From NCBI GenBank assembly GCA_046330955.1, contig JAXLRT010000011.1:96361-160360 (forward strand): a DNA stretch of 64,000 nucleotides, in the 5' to 3' direction. The number at the start of each line of letters is the position of its first letter. Position 1 is the stretch's first letter. This document shows, one piece after another, positions 63,700 through 64,000 of the stretch. The notes beneath the pieces were generated by a model. It searched no databases. It was not told the DNA's origin and saw only the letters and a list, made by a program, of their open reading frames with translations. The stretch comes from JADJPO01 sp046330955 (GTDB taxonomy: Bacteria > Actinomycetota > Actinomycetes > Actinomycetales > Kineosporiaceae). Made by a program: the position numbers and the translations under genes.

Positions 63700-64000
63700 T
63701 TACGGCACAGCGGTTTCACTGCCCGCAGGGACGTCGATGCGGCGCAGCGCCGCCAGCACGACCTCGCGGTCGGTGGTGGTCCAGAACGGCGGCAGGGACG
63801 CCCGCAGGAAGCCCGCGTAGCGCGCCGTCGCCAGCCGCGAGTCGAGTACCGCGACGACGCCCCGATCGGCGGCCGAGCGCACCAGGCGTCCCGCTCCCTG
63901 GGCGAGCAACAGCGCCGCATGGGTGGCCGCGACGGACATGAACGCATTGCCGCCGTGACGGGCCACGGCCTCCTGCCGCGCGGTGCCCAGCGGATCATCC
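63700..64000 (-). CDS. ATP-dependent helicase, DinG-like (C-terminal part only)
   Basis: The window ends inside this gene, so only the last 99 codons are present. The reading frame runs on past 64000. The visible segment DPLGTARQEAVARHGGNAFMSVAATHAALLLAQGAGRLVRSAADRGVVAVLDSRLATARYAGFLRASLPPFW contains helicase motif VI (QGAGRLVRS) and the D-x-R motif of XPD/DinG superfamily 2 helicases. DinG unwinds R-loops and D-loops. It ends 16 bases from the LysR gene. Confidence 0.85.
   Translation of the reverse strand, partial: DDPLGTARQEAVARHGGNAFMSVAATHAALLLAQGAGRLVRSAADRGVVAVLDSRLATARYAGFLRASLPPFWTTTDREVVLAALRRIDVPAGSETAVP

Noticed and set aside
1..64000. CRISPR array, tRNA, rRNA or prophage
   Set aside because: No regularly spaced repeats, no clear tRNA T-loop/anticodon arrangement, no rRNA segment and no phage structural or integrase gene were recognised by reading both strands.

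Overview
The window is very GC-rich and gene-dense, with frequent GTG starts and many 4-bp ATGA/GTGA stop-start overlaps. It reads as a chromosomal segment of an actinobacterium. Lineage-type signals agree: a SAM-IV riboswitch in front of metY, LexA boxes of the CGAAC-N4-GTTCG/GTTTG type, an nrdR-nrdJ pair, a DevR/DevS-type two-component pair, a PPi-dependent phosphofructokinase and a mycothiol-enzyme-fold protein. I cannot name the genus. I recognise no rRNA, tRNA, CRISPR array or transposase.

Layout. 1-13.6 kb: housekeeping and metabolism (HhH-GPD repair protein, universal stress protein, Nudix hydrolase, SAM-IV/metY, DUF4192, YkvA, spermidine-synthase-like methyltransferase, alcohol dehydrogenase, DUF885 hydrolase, FemAB/GNAT-like protein, aldo/keto reductase, and a purine nucleoside phosphorylase coupled to an NCS1 permease). 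13.7-23.2 kb: PPi-phosphofructokinase, DUF1028, DUF937, ATP-dependent DNA ligase, PAC2 protein, a penicillin-binding-protein homologue that has lost all three catalytic motifs, and CorA. 23.3-31.4 kb: excalibur protein, secreted HExxH metalloprotease, then STAS - DevR-like regulator - DevS-like kinase, followed by a small membrane protein and ApbE. Two DevR/DosR-like boxes lie in this part (19697-19716 and 27023-27042).

33.4-38.4 kb is an arsenic-resistance island: arsR, ArsP-like permease, a CxxC thioredoxin-like protein, trxB, arsC, an aquaglyceroporin, and a divergent ArsR-ArsC fusion, with two ArsR-type operators. 38.4-50 kb is a defence/mobile region. It holds a complete type I Wadjet (MksBEFG-like) operon jetABCD, an HTH-nucleotidyltransferase, a DUF4037 nucleotidyltransferase, a Fic fragment, and an intact mobile mystery protein A/B (Xre + Fic) pair. 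A nearly identical ~112-bp leader stands directly in front of both jetA and the DUF4037 gene, and a perfect 17-bp-arm AT-rich inverted repeat covers the start of the HTH-nucleotidyltransferase.

50-55.4 kb: FAD monooxygenase-like protein, SnoaL protein, ECF sigma factor with a coupled maleylpyruvate-isomerase-fold partner, MFS transporter, and an Xre-cupin regulator translationally coupled to an EamA exporter that is frameshifted here. 55.8-64 kb: DNA metabolism and SOS: nrdJ and nrdR with tandem NrdR boxes, then a LysM protein divergent from lexA with LexA boxes between them, an acyl-carrier-protein-like protein without its phosphopantetheine serine, a class V aminotransferase divergent from a LysR regulator, and the 3' end of a DinG-like helicase.

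The most unusual items are the duplicated leader linking Wadjet to a nucleotidyltransferase, the long AT-rich inverted repeat, the catalytically dead transpeptidase homologue, and the purine phosphorylase with altered base-recognition residues.
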